29,074 nucleotides of DNA from Paenibacillus sp. FSL H7-0331 (GCF_001956045.1 NZ_MRTH01000057.1:1-29074); one strand, 5' to 3'; counted from the stretch's first letter, positions 15,297 through 24,583 are shown. Notes: generated by a model from the sequence alone, not told the origin. Numbers and translations are program-made.

Positions 15297-16472
15297 ATGA
15301 TGGCAGACTTACAAGCATTGAAACGTATATTTGTTGAAAAATTCGGTGAAGACGATGAAGCTATCCGAGTATTTCATGCTCCTGGTAGAGTTAATCTCAT
15401 AGGTGAGCATACGGATTATAACGGCGGTTACGTATTTCCCGCTGCGCTTACTTTCGGAACGACGATGCTGGTTCGCAAAAGACAGGATGGACAGCTCGGG
15501 TTTGCGTCAACCAATTTCCCTGAACACAAACATATTTCCATTCAAGGTATCGTATTCGACAAGGCAGACGACTGGATCAACTATCCGAAGGGGATTATTG
15601 ACCAATTGCAGCAGCAGGGAATTGAAATTGGCGGCTATGATATTTTATATAGCGGAGCAATCCCGAATGGCTCTGGCCTATCCTCATCTGCCTCGATTGA
15701 GGTTGTTACGGCGTATGCATTGTTAACACTGGAAGGCCAACCGACGGATAAAGTGAAGATCGCGCTGCTGTCCCAGAGAGCGGAAAATCAATTTATGGGC
15801 GTGAACTGTGGTATTATGGATCAATTTGCGGTAGCTATGGGTAAACAGGATCATGCCATTCTGTTAATGTGCGATACGCTGGAGTACAAGCATGTGCCAT
15901 TTGACAGTGGGGCCTATAAGCTGGTTATCGGAAACACGAACAAAAAACGTGGGCTTGTCGATTCAGCGTATAACGAAAGGCGCTCCCAATGCGAGCAGGC
16001 GGTTGCAGATTTGCAAGGTCAGTTCCCACAGCTGACACTGCTCGGTCAATTGACGCTGGAGCAATTCAATGAGTACCAGCACTTGATTTCCGATGAAACC
16101 GTACGCAGACGTGCGCAGCATGTTGTTGAAGAAATTCATCGTGTTCTGGAATCGATGAAAGTGCTGGAGAAGGGTGATCTGGAAGGCTTTGGGCAGCTGA
16201 TGATTGGCTCCCACAATTCGCTTCGCGATCTTTATGAAGTTACCGGTCTGGAGCTGGATACGATGGTCGAGGAAGCTTTGAAGGTGCCAGGCGTGCTCGG
16301 TTCAAGAATGACCGGGGCTGGCTTCGGCGGTTGTACAGTTTCTCTTGTGCATGAGGATAGCGTGGATACCTTCATAGAACAGGTAGGCACGAATTATAAG
16401 GAAAAAACCGGTTTGACAGCCGATTTCTACGTATGTACGATCGGCGATGGCGTTAAGGAAATTACGGAGTGA
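15297..16472 (+). CDS. galK: Galactokinase
   Basis: 391 residues from ATG 15297 (a second ATG follows directly at 15300), the usual length of bacterial GalK. The frame stays open upstream to GTG 15213, but that would place the start before the -10 box. Motifs are the galactokinase signature RVNLIGEHTDYNGG (31-44), the GHMP ATP-binding motif PNGSGLSSSAS (123-133), the catalytic-Asp segment GVNCGIMDQF, and the C-terminal GHMP motif GSRMTGAGFGGCTVSL. It phosphorylates alpha-D-galactose to galactose-1-phosphate, the first step of the Leloir pathway. It is the first gene of galK-galE-galT. The ribosome binding site is weak (AGGCGGTG). Confidence 0.95.
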   Translation: MMADLQALKRIFVEKFGEDDEAIRVFHAPGRVNLIGEHTDYNGGYVFPAALTFGTTMLVRKRQDGQLGFASTNFPEHKHISIQGIVFDKADDWINYPKGIIDQLQQQGIEIGGYDILYSGAIPNGSGLSSSASIEVVTAYALLTLEGQPTDKVKIALLSQRAENQFMGVNCGIMDQFAVAMGKQDHAILLMCDTLEYKHVPFDSGAYKLVIGNTNKKRGLVDSAYNERRSQCEQAVADLQGQFPQLTLLGQLTLEQFNEYQHLISDETVRRRAQHVVEEIHRVLESMKVLEKGDLEGFGQLMIGSHNSLRDLYEVTGLELDTMVEEALKVPGVLGSRMTGAGFGGCTVSLVHEDSVDTFIEQVGTNYKEKTGLTADFYVCTIGDGVKEITE

Positions 16473-16518
16473 TGACTAGTAATTATTGATTTCTTTGCAG
16501 TTACGATTGTGAAATATC

Positions 16519-16674
16519 GATGAATCAAAAGCGGAGCGGACGATGTGTTCTGGAGAAGCGAAGCGTTTGCCTTTGTTCATGGATTTCTACCTCTAAATGT
16601 CTTATACAATCCAGAAATCCATGAACAACAGCGATCGTAGGAATACTTCGTCCGCGCAGCGGCTTGCATTCATC
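16519..16674. repeat. 156-bp palindromic intergenic element between galK and galE
   Basis: The ends GATGAAT (16519-16525) and ATTCATC (16668-16674) are inverted, and the arms pair imperfectly over most of their length (GCGGAGCGGACGA against TCGTCCGCGCAGCGG). A perfect 14-bp inner stem follows: GTTCATGGATTTCT (16575-16588) with 16613-16626, enclosing a 24-nt loop. No coding frame or T-run is present. It may be a MITE-like insertion or a large intercistronic RNA hairpin that separates galK from galE expression. No convincing target-site duplication is seen. Confidence 0.6.
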
Positions 16675-16721
16675 AGCCCTTAGAGGATAATTTTTTCACT
16701 TAATATTAAGGAGGAACTACA

Positions 16722-17708
16722 ATGGCGATATTAGTAACAGGCGGAGCCGGATACATCGGGTCTCATGCCGTAGCCGAGCTACTTGCCCGTAACGAAGAGG
16801 TAGTCGTGGTCGACAATTTGCAGCAGGGACACCGGGAGGCTGTACTGGGCGGCAAGCTGTATGAAGGAGATATTCGTGACGCTGCGTTTATGGATACCGT
16901 GTTCCAGGACAATCAGATCGAAGCAATCATCCACTTCGCCGCTCATTCATTAGTGGGTGAAAGCATGCAGAACCCGGCAAAATATTATCAAAATAATGTA
17001 TTTGGTACATTATGTCTGCTTGAGAAAATGAACGAGTACGGCGTCAAAAAAATCGTCTTTTCCTCGACTGCGGCAACCTACGGGGAGCCGGAAAATGTAC
17101 CTATCCTCGAAAGCGACCGTACCCTTCCGACGAATGCGTACGGTGAGACGAAGCTGGCTATGGAAAAAATGATGCGTTGGTTCGACACAGCTCATCAAAT
17201 TAAATTTGTATCACTGCGCTACTTTAACGCGGCTGGTGCTCATGCGAGCGGCCGAATTGGTGAGGACCATACGCCAGAGACGCATCTGATTCCAATTATT
17301 TTGCAGGTAGCTCTAGGCCAACGTCCACACATTTCGATATTTGGTGATGATTACGCTACCTCCGATGGTACGTGTATCCGTGACTATATTCATGTAACGG
17401 ACTTGGCTGACGCCCACATATTGGCTGTAGAAAAGCTGCGCAAGGGCGGAGAGAGCAGTGTGTATAATCTCGGTAATGGTACAGGGTTCTCGGTTAAGGA
17501 AGTAATCGATATTGCTCGTGAAGTGACCGGTCACCCGATTCCGGCTGTTGTCGAAGCGCGTCGTTCTGGTGATCCGGCTGCGCTTGTAGCCTCGTCGGAA
17601 CGCGCACGAGCGGAGCTCGGTTGGAAGCCGAAGCACGACCAACTGAAGCAGATCATTGAAACAGCATGGTCTTGGCATCAAAACCATCCTGGCGGCTACG
17701 CGAAATAA
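16722..17708 (+). CDS. galE: UDP-glucose 4-epimerase
   Basis: 328 residues, the normal GalE length. It shows the NAD-binding motif TGGAGYIGSH (6-15), HFAAHSLVGES (71-81), SSTAATYGEP (114-123) and the catalytic pair Y140-x3-K144 (YGETK). It also has the C-terminal pattern DGTCIRDYIHVTDLADAH that separates GalE from other extended SDRs. It interconverts UDP-galactose and UDP-glucose in the Leloir pathway and supplies UDP-galactose for polysaccharides. AAGGAGGA (16708-16715) gives a strong start. It is followed by galT after 32 bp and preceded by the palindromic element, so galE-galT could also be expressed apart from galK. Confidence 0.95.
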   Translation: MAILVTGGAGYIGSHAVAELLARNEEVVVVDNLQQGHREAVLGGKLYEGDIRDAAFMDTVFQDNQIEAIIHFAAHSLVGESMQNPAKYYQNNVFGTLCLLEKMNEYGVKKIVFSSTAATYGEPENVPILESDRTLPTNAYGETKLAMEKMMRWFDTAHQIKFVSLRYFNAAGAHASGRIGEDHTPETHLIPIILQVALGQRPHISIFGDDYATSDGTCIRDYIHVTDLADAHILAVEKLRKGGESSVYNLGNGTGFSVKEVIDIAREVTGHPIPAVVEARRSGDPAALVASSERARAELGWKPKHDQLKQIIETAWSWHQNHPGGYAK

Positions 17709-17740
17709 AGTCGGCATAGAGAAACAGGAGGAAACAGACT

Positions 17741-19339
17741 GTGGAAGAACAGATTCAAGTAAAGCAAGGAACTAAACAAGATCTTCAAGCGGTGGCTTAT
17801 GCAGTGGAGCAGTTGCTTGGATTTGGTGTCCGGCAGGAGCTATTGGAGCCGCTCGATTGCTACGATGCGCGTAATTCTCTGCTGGAGCTGCTGCGTCTTG
17901 ATGAGCCGTACAGCGGCGAAGTGGAGCCGACGACGACTACCAAAGTCGTGGAGCTGCTGGAGCCGCTCCTGGATTATGCGGCAGCTTCCGGAATTATAGC
18001 GGATAACAACACGACGCTGCGCGATCTGCTGGACGCCCGCATCATGGGTTTTCTGATGCCACGCCAATCGCAGGTGGCAAGTGCATTCTGGAAGACAGCC
18101 AAACTAAGTAGCGCCACGCAGGCAACAGACGCTTTTTACAAACAATGTATCGATTCCAACTATATTCGTGTGGACCGTATTGCCCGTAATCAATATTGGC
18201 TATCGCCAACCGAATATGGGGATCTGGAAATTACGATTAATTTGTCAAAACCGGAGAAGGACCCGAAGGAAATTGCGATGCTCAAAAATGTACCGCAAAG
18301 TGATTACCCGAAGTGCCTGCTTTGTATCGATAATGTCGGTTATCCTGGAAGGCTGAATCATCCGGCCCGTCAAAATTTGCGTGTGATTCCGCTCAAGCTC
18401 GACGGAGACCCTTGGTACTTTCAGTACTCGCCATATGTGTATTACAATGAGCACAGCATTATTTTTGATCAAGAGCATCGGCCTATGAAAATGTCGATGG
18501 CGACCTTTTACCGACTTTTTGATTTTATTGATCAATTTCCTCATTACTTTATTGGTTCCAATGCGGACTTACCGATTGTTGGAGGCTCTATTCTGAACCA
18601 TGATCATTTTCAGGGAGGCAGACATCGGTTTGCGATGGAAAAAGCGCCGGTCGAGCACAGCTTCACCCATCCCGAATACCCTAACGTGCGGCTCGGAATC
18701 GTGAAATGGCCTATGTCCGTGATTCGCATATCGGGTCATAACAAGCTGCTGCTCCTTAAGCTGGCAGATACGATTCTGAACGAATGGAAGGCTTATAGCG
18801 ATCCGAATCATGACATTATTGCCTTTACAGAAACCGAACAAGCAGATAACCTGATTCCCCATAATACGGTGACGCCCATCGCACGAAATAATGAGCGTAA
18901 CGAATATGAGCTTGACCTGGTGCTCCGCAATAACAGAACCAGTGATAAGCATCCGGACGGAATCTTCCATCCGCATAAGGAGCTTCATCATGTCAAAAAA
19001 GAAAATATCGGGTTAATCGAAGTGATGGGACTCGCTGTACTGCCGGGACGGCTACAGGACGAGCTCGCACTGTTGGAACACGTATTGACCGGTGAACTTG
19101 CCTTTGATGAACAGATAACCGAATATCCAGAGCATTTGCTGTATAAGCACTGTGCTTGGATTCGTGAATTGCTGGAGGCTCATGGAACGGCGATGCAGGC
19201 AGATGCAGCCAGGCAGGTGCTGAAAGCGGCGGTTGGTGACAAGTTCGCAGCAGTGCTGAGGGATGCAGGGGTATACAAGCGTGACGAAGCTGGATTGAAG
19301 GGTTTCAAGGCCTTCCTTGCGACGTTAGGTTTTCAATGA
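17741..19339 (+). CDS. galT: UTP-hexose-1-phosphate / galactose-1-phosphate uridylyltransferase, Gram-positive type
   Basis: 532 residues, the length of the type-2 GalT of Firmicutes (the E. coli type has about 350). The active-site segment GGSILNHDHFQGGRH carries H287-D-H289 in place of the HPH of the short type. Other family segments are CLLCIDNVGYPGRLNHPARQNLRVIPL and NNRTSDKHPDGIFHPH. It transfers UMP between UDP-glucose and galactose-1-phosphate, closing the Leloir pathway with GalK and GalE. The start is GTG 17741 with AGGAGGA (17726-17732) at 8 bp. It is the last gene of the operon; a terminator follows 12 bp after the stop. Confidence 0.95.
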   Translation: MEEQIQVKQGTKQDLQAVAYAVEQLLGFGVRQELLEPLDCYDARNSLLELLRLDEPYSGEVEPTTTTKVVELLEPLLDYAAASGIIADNNTTLRDLLDARIMGFLMPRQSQVASAFWKTAKLSSATQATDAFYKQCIDSNYIRVDRIARNQYWLSPTEYGDLEITINLSKPEKDPKEIAMLKNVPQSDYPKCLLCIDNVGYPGRLNHPARQNLRVIPLKLDGDPWYFQYSPYVYYNEHSIIFDQEHRPMKMSMATFYRLFDFIDQFPHYFIGSNADLPIVGGSILNHDHFQGGRHRFAMEKAPVEHSFTHPEYPNVRLGIVKWPMSVIRISGHNKLLLLKLADTILNEWKAYSDPNHDIIAFTETEQADNLIPHNTVTPIARNNERNEYELDLVLRNNRTSDKHPDGIFHPHKELHHVKKENIGLIEVMGLAVLPGRLQDELALLEHVLTGELAFDEQITEYPEHLLYKHCAWIRELLEAHGTAMQADAARQVLKAAVGDKFAAVLRDAGVYKRDEAGLKGFKAFLATLGFQ

Positions 19340-19351
19340 TAATAGTGCCGT

Positions 19352-19390
19352 GTGCCCGACCTGTAGAGGTTGGGTGCTTTTTTTTGCATT
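19352..19390 (+). terminator. Terminator of the gal operon
   Basis: GTGCCCGACCT (19352-19362) pairs with AGGTTGGGTGC (19367-19377) using three G-T pairs, around a 4-nt loop. Eight T follow (19378-19385). Confidence 0.85.
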
Positions 19391-19478
19391 TTTCCTCATA
19401 TTGTACGGGTTTTGAGTATCTTTTGACCCCATTCACGGTATTATACCTCACAAAATACACGAAAATACATATAAAATT

Positions 19479-19529
19479 GGTTGAAAATAGGAAATAGGTC
19501 TCACATCTATTCAACCTATGTGTTATAAT
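19479..19529 (+). promoter_or_regulatory. Extended -10 promoter with flanking inverted repeat, chemoreceptor gene
   Basis: TATAAT (19524-19529) is preceded by TGT, an extended -10. No good -35 is present. Instead GGTTGAA (19479-19485) and TTCAACC (19510-19516) form an inverted repeat over the -35 region and could be an operator. Confidence 0.5.
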
Positions 19530-19576
19530 TGTTAACACTTAAGTTGCGTAGATTTCAAAGGATGGGGGAGAGGCTT

Positions 19577-21787
19577 ATGTTTGATTGGCTGGGGTTTAAA
19601 AATGGTTTGCCGCTCTGGTGGTCCTATCGATTGAATCGGGAGTTAAAAGCGGATGTGGAGGATATATTTGAAGGCATAGCTCACACGCGTAAAGAGCTGT
19701 TAACCAGCTGGACGGTCGAATATTGGTCGCATCTGGAACGGTTACTGGAGCAAATGGAGCTTATAGACGAGGAACGGACCAAGTCTGTGGAGCAATATGC
19801 TTTGTCGATGGACAAGTTGTTTGCGGCTGCTCGCAGCAGAGCGATGGATTTATCTGAAATTTTTTTGCTGGATGAGCAAGCAACTGTCGTATTTTCATCA
19901 CACTCGGCACATACAGGTGTCCGATATGGTGCTGGAAGCGTAATCTCGGCAGGTCTTGAATATACACATACAGGCAGCAAATGTCTATATGGACCGTTTG
20001 CTGATCCATTGACCTTGGAAATCGGTCCAAGCACCTCCGCTTTTCATGACAAAATGACACTCTTGTACATCGTTCCCATCATCAAGGGGGGGATTTGGAA
20101 GGGTGCGCTTTGTGGCAGAGTTCCCAACGATGTAATCGGTGACCTGATACAGCGGGAATCAGGACATGTCTACCCGGATTCAGGTGATAATTACATATTT
20201 ATGGCTCGTCCAGGTTTGAACAAACGGATTGCACCGGGTACAGCGCTGTCTCGAAGTCGTTTTGAGGACCGTACGTTTACCCATGGAGAGAACTTGAAGG
20301 ATGGCGTTACGACGAATTGGGGCACCGTGTCGGTTAAGGAACATACGGAACTGGAAATTATGTTCACGGACCCGGCTACAGGCAAGCTGCATCCCGGAGT
20401 AGCCAACACGATCGCGAATGGCAGCAATTTGTTCGTGGCTTTCCCTGGTTACTCTGACTATCGGCATATCCCTGTCATAGGAAAAGGAGTGACCTTTCAG
20501 CTCCCGCATTGTCCGGATGTTTGGGGGATGATGTGTGAAGGCGATTTGGAGGAAGTTTACCGAATTCGCAGTGTTCGCTGGAAAATGATCCGGCTGCAGG
20601 TCCCGCTGCTTATTGGATATGCAGCTCTGTCGACAGTGCTGATAACCCTGTTATTTGGACAGTTGCCGACGCTGGCCGCTGCTGGAATTATGGCTGTGTT
20701 TAACTTATTGTACGGTTGTATCGTCATGGCTACGCTGCACAAGAAGGCGGCAAGTCCAGTCGTGGATAATTTACAAAAAATCAGCCAATTTATTCGCATT
20801 AACGCCGAGGGTAAAGGTGATCTGACGCAACGGCTCGACCATGGGCAATTTGCGCATGATGAGACCAAGGAGTTGGCGATGTGGATCAATAACATGATCG
20901 ATTCATTGGAGGGGATCATGCTGCAGGTGAAACGCGCTGCTACGGAAGTGCTATCGAGCCAGCAGGTACTGCATCAATCGACCGTGAGTACGGAAGGCTC
21001 TACCGAGCGTATGAGTGGGATTATTCATGACATGATTCGAAGTATTCGCCGCCAGCTGAAGGATATCGATATTGCCAAGGATGTTGTCGGGGATATGCAG
21101 GGAACCTTACGGGCACTGGAGCTCAAAGCGTCCGAGCAAATTACTGTTGCCCACACGGAAGTAGAGCGAATTGGCGAAAAGATGGGGCAAATCTCCAATA
21201 AAGTAGCGGAAACGAACCGGACTATTGTGACATTTATGGAAACGACGCAGCAAATTCGCAGCGTTCTGCAGGTCATTGAGGAAATTTCCAGCCAAACCAA
21301 TCTGCTGTCGCTGAATGCTTCTATAGAAGCAGCGCGAGTAGGGGAGCATGGCAAGGGTTTCGCGGTTGTGGCCGGGGAAATTCGCAAGCTGGCCGATCGA
21401 ACGCGCCAATCTACAGAAGAGATTAATGAAACAGTTCAGCTCATATACAAAAATGCGAAGGAAGCCTTTGCCTCGATGGAGGAAGGTACGCTGGTAGTGC
21501 AAGAAGGTACGCAGCTTGTCGCGGCGGCTTCGCAAATATTGAGTGGGGCCAATGCTGAGGATGAGCAAAAAACACAGGTAGTCGATGAAGTGGTAGGTCT
21601 AATGGAGAAAATCGCCAACGTGAGCATGGAAAATCGCAAAATATCGACCGAGGTGGAAGGTAAGGTTCAGGAGCTGTTGATGGATATTGTCAACGTTCGC
21701 CATACCTCTAACTATGTGGAGGTCATTACCGATTTCCTGCAGCAGTTGGTTAATCAATTTCGTCTTACAGAAACTCGACGTAAATAG
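19577..21787 (+). CDS. Methyl-accepting chemotaxis-type receptor with cytosolic N-terminal sensor
   Basis: 736 residues from ATG 19577, which follows the purine run GGGGGAGAGG (19564-19573). A longer frame from TTG 19529 would start inside the -10 box and is rejected. The C-terminal half has the receptor signalling domain, with its conserved tip near 568-605 ([37 protein letters not shown]) that binds CheA/CheW. Two adjacent hydrophobic segments lie at about 340-388. The first ~335 residues contain no membrane segment or signal peptide. They include a helical start and a Cache-like stretch ([37 protein letters not shown]). The sensor therefore seems to face the cytosol, unlike the classic periplasmic layout. 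Ligand unknown. Single gene between two terminators. Confidence 0.88.
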   Translation: MFDWLGFKNGLPLWWSYRLNRELKADVEDIFEGIAHTRKELLTSWTVEYWSHLERLLEQMELIDEERTKSVEQYALSMDKLFAAARSRAMDLSEIFLLDEQATVVFSSHSAHTGVRYGAGSVISAGLEYTHTGSKCLYGPFADPLTLEIGPSTSAFHDKMTLLYIVPIIKGGIWKGALCGRVPNDVIGDLIQRESGHVYPDSGDNYIFMARPGLNKRIAPGTALSRSRFEDRTFTHGENLKDGVTTNWGTVSVKEHTELEIMFTDPATGKLHPGVANTIANGSNLFVAFPGYSDYRHIPVIGKGVTFQLPHCPDVWGMMCEGDLEEVYRIRSVRWKMIRLQVPLLIGYAALSTVLITLLFGQLPTLAAAGIMAVFNLLYGCIVMATLHKKAASPVVDNLQKISQFIRINAEGKGDLTQRLDHGQFAHDETKELAMWINNMIDSLEGIMLQVKRAATEVLSSQQVLHQSTVSTEGSTERMSGIIHDMIRSIRRQLKDIDIAKDVVGDMQGTLRALELKASEQITVAHTEVERIGEKMGQISNKVAETNRTIVTFMETTQQIRSVLQVIEEISSQTNLLSLNASIEAARVGEHGKGFAVVAGEIRKLADRTRQSTEEINETVQLIYKNAKEAFASMEEGTLVVQEGTQLVAAASQILSGANAEDEQKTQVVDEVVGLMEKIANVSMENRKISTEVEGKVQELLMDIVNVRHTSNYVEVITDFLQQLVNQFRLTETRRK

Positions 21788-21819
21788 GGTAATAATGGCT
21801 ACATTTATAAGATACGCGG

Positions 21820-21867
21820 GCATGCCGCTTATTCCTGACAATCGGGATAAGCAGGCATGCTTTTTTT
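21820..21867 (+). terminator. Terminator of the chemoreceptor gene
   Basis: GCATGCCGCTTATTCC (21820-21835) pairs with the arm ending GATAAGCAGGCATGC (to 21860) with one bulge. Seven T follow (21861-21867). Confidence 0.9.
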
Positions 21868-21933
21868 CTGAGAAGGCAAATGTAAAGTAATACAAATCGA
21901 GATGAAAATTTTGTTAATTTAATGTTATGTATA

Positions 21934-21962
21934 TTGACATAATTTAGCTCTAGGCGTATGAT
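21934..21962 (+). promoter_or_regulatory. Sigma-A promoter of the ATP-grasp/alpha-E/transglutaminase operon
   Basis: A perfect TTGACA (21934-21939), a 17-bp spacer and TATGAT (21957-21962). The transcript would have a leader of about 130 nt before ATG 22102. That leader (21970-22047) is AT-rich with no structure I can name. Confidence 0.8.
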
Positions 21963-22064
21963 AATCTGTATAAACCTGTTAAATATTCGGAATTTAGTGA
22001 TTTATCTATCTTTATATGTTACTTATACTATCATTTATTAAGAATTTGAGAGGGGGAACTGGTT

Positions 22065-22160
22065 TTGCAGCCATTCAAGACTTGCAAAATCGGGACATCA
22101 CATGACACTAGCCAATCGGTCTCACCATACTCCGTATCCGCTGGAGTCCTTTTACGATGA
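22065..22160 (+). other. Short frame from TTG with strong RBS overlapping the ATP-grasp start
   Basis: GAGAGGGGG (22048-22056) lies 8 bp before TTG 22065, whose frame (LQPFKTCKIGTSHDTSQSVSP...) runs to TGA 22158-22160. It overlaps the first 20 codons of the ATP-grasp frame in another phase. The best ribosome binding site of the region thus serves this frame, not ATG 22102. It could be a coupling uORF. Alternatively it is the true N-terminus of the ATP-grasp protein, split by a one-base shift near 22125-22137. Confidence 0.3.
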
Positions 22161-23559
22161 GATGTTTCAGCATGAATCTGCAGTGCGTTCCCACTACTCA
22201 CAAGCGTTTAATTGCTTCTCACGTATGAAAGAGGATGAGCTCGCCGCCAGGCAGAAGGCGATGGATCGGCGCATGCTGGAGGAAGGAATCACATTTACGC
22301 TGTATCAGCCAGAGCAAACACTTCCGCTTGAACGGACCATTCCATTTGATATGATACCGCGGATTATCCCGAGCGATGAATGGGCTGTTCTGGAGAAAGG
22401 ACTGTTGCAAAGGGTTAAGGCGTTGAACATGTTCCTTTATGATATGTATCATAAGCAGGAGATTATAGCAGACGGCATCATTCCTCGGAAAATGATTGTG
22501 ACGAATCGATATTTTCGGCCGGAAATGATGAATGTGGATGTACCTGGAGGCGTATATATCACGACATCCGGGATTGATCTGATTCGTAATGCTGATGGCG
22601 GCTATTACGTGCTGGAGGATAATTTACGTTCGCCCTCGGGCTTCTCTTATTTATACAAAAGCCGTTCGGTGATGAACCAGTTGTTCCCTGAATTGGCTTT
22701 CTCTTCATCGATCCGGGATGTGGAACATAGCCTGAATCATTTTCTGTCTTCCTTACGCAGCTTGGCCCCGTCCCACAAGGCGGACCCGGTTATTGCCTTA
22801 TTAACGCCTGGTGAATTTAATTCGGCTTATTACGAACACACCTTCCTTGCACAGCAGATGGGTATTCATCTTGTAGAGGGACGTGATCTGGTTTCGATAG
22901 ATCACAAAATTTACATTCGCAGCATGAAGGGTTTACAACAGGTGGATGTGCTGTACCGGCGTATTGACGACGATTATCTCGATCCGCTAGCTTTTCAGGC
23001 TGATTCCGTGCTTGGAGTCGCTGGTATTATGAATGCCTACCGTGCAGGTAATATTGCCATCGCCAATGCGCCTGGAACGGGCATAGCTGATGACAAGGCG
23101 ATCTATATTTATGTGCCGGACATGATTCGCTACTATTTAAATGAAGAGCCGATTTTATCCAATGTACCTACGTATTTGCTGGATCGTCCCGACGAGAGGG
23201 CTTATGTGCTTGATCGGCTGCATGAGATGGTAGTGAAGGAGACGTCGCTGTCCGGCGGTTATGGGATGTTGATCGGGCCTTCTGCCAGCGAGCAGGAGCT
23301 TGCCGCATTTACTGAACAAATCAAACGTGAGCCCGGTCGTTATATTGCACAGCCGACGATGCAGCTCTCCCGTGCACCTGTCATGCTCGACGGTAAGATG
23401 GTACCGCGCCATATCGATTTACGTGCATTCGTGTTGGTGGGCAGCGACAGCACCCATATTATTCCTGGAGGACTGACGAGAGTCGCATTAAAGGAAGGCT
23501 CATTGGTTGTGAACTCGTCGCAAGGTGGAGGCTGCAAGGATACCTGGGTACTCTCTTAG
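22102..23559 (+). CDS. Circularly permuted ATP-grasp protein (DUF404/DUF407 type)
   Basis: 485 residues. Family marks are PLESFYDEMF near 13-22, GITFTLY (62-68), ERTIPFDMIPRIIP (77-90), YYVLEDNLRSPSGFSYLY (168-185) with the acidic pair E172-D173 and N174, and the C-terminal tail VNSSQGGGCKDTWVLS. Members are predicted from published comparative work (Iyer, Aravind and colleagues) to be ATP-dependent amide or peptide ligases. To my knowledge neither substrate nor product is established. ATG 22102 has only a weak GGGA site; see the overlapping TTG frame. Alpha-E and transglutaminase-like genes follow, the trio seen in many bacteria. The product is probably cytosolic, with no signal or membrane segment. 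Confidence 0.88.
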   Translation: MTLANRSHHTPYPLESFYDEMFQHESAVRSHYSQAFNCFSRMKEDELAARQKAMDRRMLEEGITFTLYQPEQTLPLERTIPFDMIPRIIPSDEWAVLEKGLLQRVKALNMFLYDMYHKQEIIADGIIPRKMIVTNRYFRPEMMNVDVPGGVYITTSGIDLIRNADGGYYVLEDNLRSPSGFSYLYKSRSVMNQLFPELAFSSSIRDVEHSLNHFLSSLRSLAPSHKADPVIALLTPGEFNSAYYEHTFLAQQMGIHLVEGRDLVSIDHKIYIRSMKGLQQVDVLYRRIDDDYLDPLAFQADSVLGVAGIMNAYRAGNIAIANAPGTGIADDKAIYIYVPDMIRYYLNEEPILSNVPTYLLDRPDERAYVLDRLHEMVVKETSLSGGYGMLIGPSASEQELAAFTEQIKREPGRYIAQPTMQLSRAPVMLDGKMVPRHIDLRAFVLVGSDSTHIIPGGLTRVALKEGSLVVNSSQGGGCKDTWVLS

Positions 23560-23566
23560 TGTAAGA

Positions 23567-23586
23567 TCAAAAAGTCGACTTTTTGA
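23567..23586. repeat. Perfect 20-bp palindrome between ATP-grasp and alpha-E genes
   Basis: TCAAAAAGTCGACTTTTTGA equals its own reverse complement. In RNA it would give a CAAAAAG/CTTTTTG stem with a TCGA loop, 8 bp after the ATP-grasp stop codon. It could be a protein-binding site, a weak terminator or a processing hairpin. Confidence 0.7.
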
Positions 23587-23629
23587 ACAACCTCTCTTAA
23601 AAAATAGACAAGGATGAAAGGTGATGTCT

Positions 23630-24583
23630 ATGCTCAATCGTAATGCAGAAGCTTTATTTTGGGTAGGCCGTTATGTAGAAAGGGCGGAGAATCACGCTCG
23701 ATTGATCGACGTGCATTATCACATTCAACAAACTGCAGACTTTCAGGATGAGGAGCATAAGTGGGCAAGACTCATTGATGCACTCGGTGCGCGTTATGCG
23801 TATGAGCAGCAATTTGAGGCCTTTACCGAAAGAGATGTGCTTTCTTTTATCACCTTGGATCGAGGTTATCCGAATTCTTTATTCTCTTGTGTTGCCCATT
23901 CGAGAAATAATTTGCGCACCCTGCGGGAGAAGCTGCCAAGTGAGATGTGGGATGTGCTTAATGCATTTTACTTGTGGCTCGGCGAGAAGCAGGTGGACGA
24001 TATTATGAAAGATTCGCCCCATGTTTTTTATAGACAAATTAAAGAGCGTATGGCTATGTTCCAAGGTGTTGAGCATTCCGTCATGCAGCGGCAAAATGAA
24101 TGGCATTTCATCGAAAGCGGACGACTGCTGGAACGAACGGAGAATACGGTTCGTATTCTGCAATCGGTGACAGGCACCCTGTCGGTTGAGGCGACTTCAC
24201 CATACCCCAGTATGCTCGCTGTGCTGAAATCAGTGAGCGGCTATCAAGCCTTTCGGCGATTCTACGCAGATGGCATGTCGGAGCGGCATATCATGGAATT
24301 TATGATTAACAGCGTCAGCTTTCCGCGATCGATTCAATTTTCTTTTACAGAGCTGGAGAAGCACTTGAAGGGCATCCAGCTGGAAGGTCACGGACAGCAC
24401 CTTCCACATGAGAAAGCGGTCCGTCAGGTTGGCAAGCTGAAGGCAGAGTTGGCTTGTCTGGATGATGAGGATTTTGTACCTGAGCGGGTATCCGCTATTT
24501 TGGACCATTTAACGAGCTCCTGTCTGGGACTGGGAGGGACGATGGCGGCTGCCTTTTTTCAATTGGAGGAGGTTGGCGCATGA
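23630..24583 (+). CDS. Alpha-E domain protein (DUF403)
   Basis: About 318 residues, all-alpha, with the family start MLNRNAEALFWVGRYVERAENHARLIDVHYH. Later family segments are NNLRTLREKLPSEMWDVLN, LLERTENTVRILQS and the C-terminal DHLTSSCLGLGGTMAAAFFQLEE. The family is named for conserved Glu residues in its helices and is found almost always next to circularly permuted ATP-grasp and transglutaminase-like genes. Its role is unknown; an adaptor or auxiliary function in the ligase system has been proposed. In-frame GTG 23621 and ATG 23624 are possible alternative starts. ATG 23630 fits the usual family N-terminus, with GGTGAT at 23620-23625. The stop overlaps the next start (ATGA), showing tight coupling. 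Confidence 0.88.
   Translation: MLNRNAEALFWVGRYVERAENHARLIDVHYHIQQTADFQDEEHKWARLIDALGARYAYEQQFEAFTERDVLSFITLDRGYPNSLFSCVAHSRNNLRTLREKLPSEMWDVLNAFYLWLGEKQVDDIMKDSPHVFYRQIKERMAMFQGVEHSVMQRQNEWHFIESGRLLERTENTVRILQSVTGTLSVEATSPYPSMLAVLKSVSGYQAFRRFYADGMSERHIMEFMINSVSFPRSIQFSFTELEKHLKGIQLEGHGQHLPHEKAVRQVGKLKAELACLDDEDFVPERVSAILDHLTSSCLGLGGTMAAAFFQLEEVGA

Noticed and set aside
19529..19576. Upstream TTG start of the chemoreceptor
   Set aside because: TTG 19529 overlaps the TATAAT box, while ATG 19577 has a purine-rich ribosome binding site.
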